Assembly: GCA_905216215.1 (NCBI GenBank)
Contig: CAJMSZ010000049.1
Location: forward strand, 1-15,484
From: an uncultured bacterium
GTDB lineage: Bacteria; Bacillota; Clostridia; Lachnospirales; Lachnospiraceae
Reading direction: 5' to 3'
Length of the DNA stretch: 15,484 nt
The notes beneath the pieces are model-generated. The model ran no database searches and was not told the origin of the DNA. It saw only the letters and a program-made list of their open reading frames with translations. Both the position numbers and the translations under genes were made by a program. Shown here in pieces: positions 15,037-15,484 of the stretch (positions are counted from its first letter, which is position 1; the number at the start of each line of letters is the position of its first letter).

Positions 15037-15484
15037 TTGGCTGGAAGAGAATATCCATTAGAGAGAACGAGAAACATTGGTATCATGGCTCATATTGATG
15101 CTGGTAAGACTACTACAACAGAACGTATTCTTTACTATACCGGTGTTAATCATAAAATCGGTGATACTCATGAAGGTACTGCTACCATGGACTGGATGGA
15201 ACAGGAACAGGAAAGAGGTATCACAATTACTTCAGCCGCAACAACTTGTCACTGGACTTTACAGGAAAACTGTAAAGCAAAACCAGGTGCACTGGAACAT
15301 CGTATCAATATCATTGATACTCCAGGACACGTAGACTTCACAGTAGAAGTTGAACGTTCCTTACGTGTACTTGACGGTGCAGTTGGTGTATTCTGTGCAA
15401 AAGGCGGCGTTGAGCCTCAGTCTGAAACTGTATGGCGTCAGGCTGATACCTACAATGTACCACGTATGGCATTCATCAATAAGA
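15037..15484 (+). CDS. fusA: Elongation factor G, N-terminal part (cut by window end), TTG start
   Basis: EF-G is the GTPase that drives translocation and, with RRF, ribosome recycling. The window shows 149 codons of a protein of about 690-710 residues, all in the G domain. Visible motifs are G1 AHIDAGKT (18-25), switch I with RGITITSAATT (60-70), G3 DTPGH (94-98) and the first two residues of the G4 NKxD motif (148-149) at the window edge. The N-terminus MAGREYPLERTRNIG is typical of clostridial EF-G. The TTG start is supported by the AGGAGG 8 bases upstream and by the lack of any earlier in-frame start close to a ribosome binding site. It belongs to the rpsL-rpsG-fusA operon; tuf often follows in relatives. 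Confidence 0.97.
   Translation, partial: MAGREYPLERTRNIGIMAHIDAGKTTTTERILYYTGVNHKIGDTHEGTATMDWMEQEQERGITITSAATTCHWTLQENCKAKPGALEHRINIIDTPGHVDFTVEVERSLRVLDGAVGVFCAKGGVEPQSETVWRQADTYNVPRMAFINK

Noticed and set aside
1..15484. Mobile element, CRISPR, toxin-antitoxin or defence system
   Set aside because: No repeats, transposase, integrase, array or defence-domain protein is visible; all sizeable spacers are explained by promoters, leaders and terminators.

Overview
The window is part of a Firmicutes ribosomal-protein/RNA-polymerase supercluster, all on the + strand and moderately AT-rich. The protein sequences (RpoB and RpoC with acidic C-termini, the L10, S12 and EF-G variants), the strong Shine-Dalgarno sites and the L10 leader point to a Clostridia member, most likely Lachnospiraceae. 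This is a judgement from family knowledge, not a database result.

Layout: the 3' part of rplA (L1) ends at an intrinsic terminator (595-624). A lone metabolic gene, iadA (isoaspartyl dipeptidase, 670-1815), follows. A strong promoter (1851-1879) then drives an L10-type autoregulatory leader ending in an attenuator (1971-2002), followed by rplJ and rplL. A second hairpin terminator (3016-3047) and a second strong promoter (3082-3111) separate rplL from rpoB-rpoC. After rpoC and another terminator (10742-10769) come an M24 metallopeptidase gene and a membrane-anchored LytR-CpsA-Psr (LCP) cell-wall ligase gene. The LCP gene ends at a terminator (13746-13786) whose tail carries the -35 box of the next promoter (13776-13804). 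That promoter drives rpsL, a long structured spacer, rpsG and fusA, which is cut by the window end.

How it works together: L1, L10 and L12 build the ribosomal stalk region, and L10 probably feeds back on its own leader. RpoB/RpoC form the polymerase core and have a separate promoter and leader. S12, S7 and EF-G belong to decoding and translocation. Three unrelated genes (iadA, the M24 peptidase and the LCP protein) sit at the joints between these modules. The small genes that Bacillus subtilis carries at comparable joints (ybxB between rplL and rpoB, ybxF/L7Ae-like between rpoC and rpsL) are not present here.

No CRISPR array, insertion sequence, tRNA, rRNA or phage feature is visible. I do not see an obviously new biological system. 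The most interesting signals are regulatory: a 12-bp candidate antiterminator in the L10 leader, structured rpoB, rpsL and rpsL-rpsG untranslated regions, the terminator/promoter overlaps, and the inserted peptidase and cell-wall genes.
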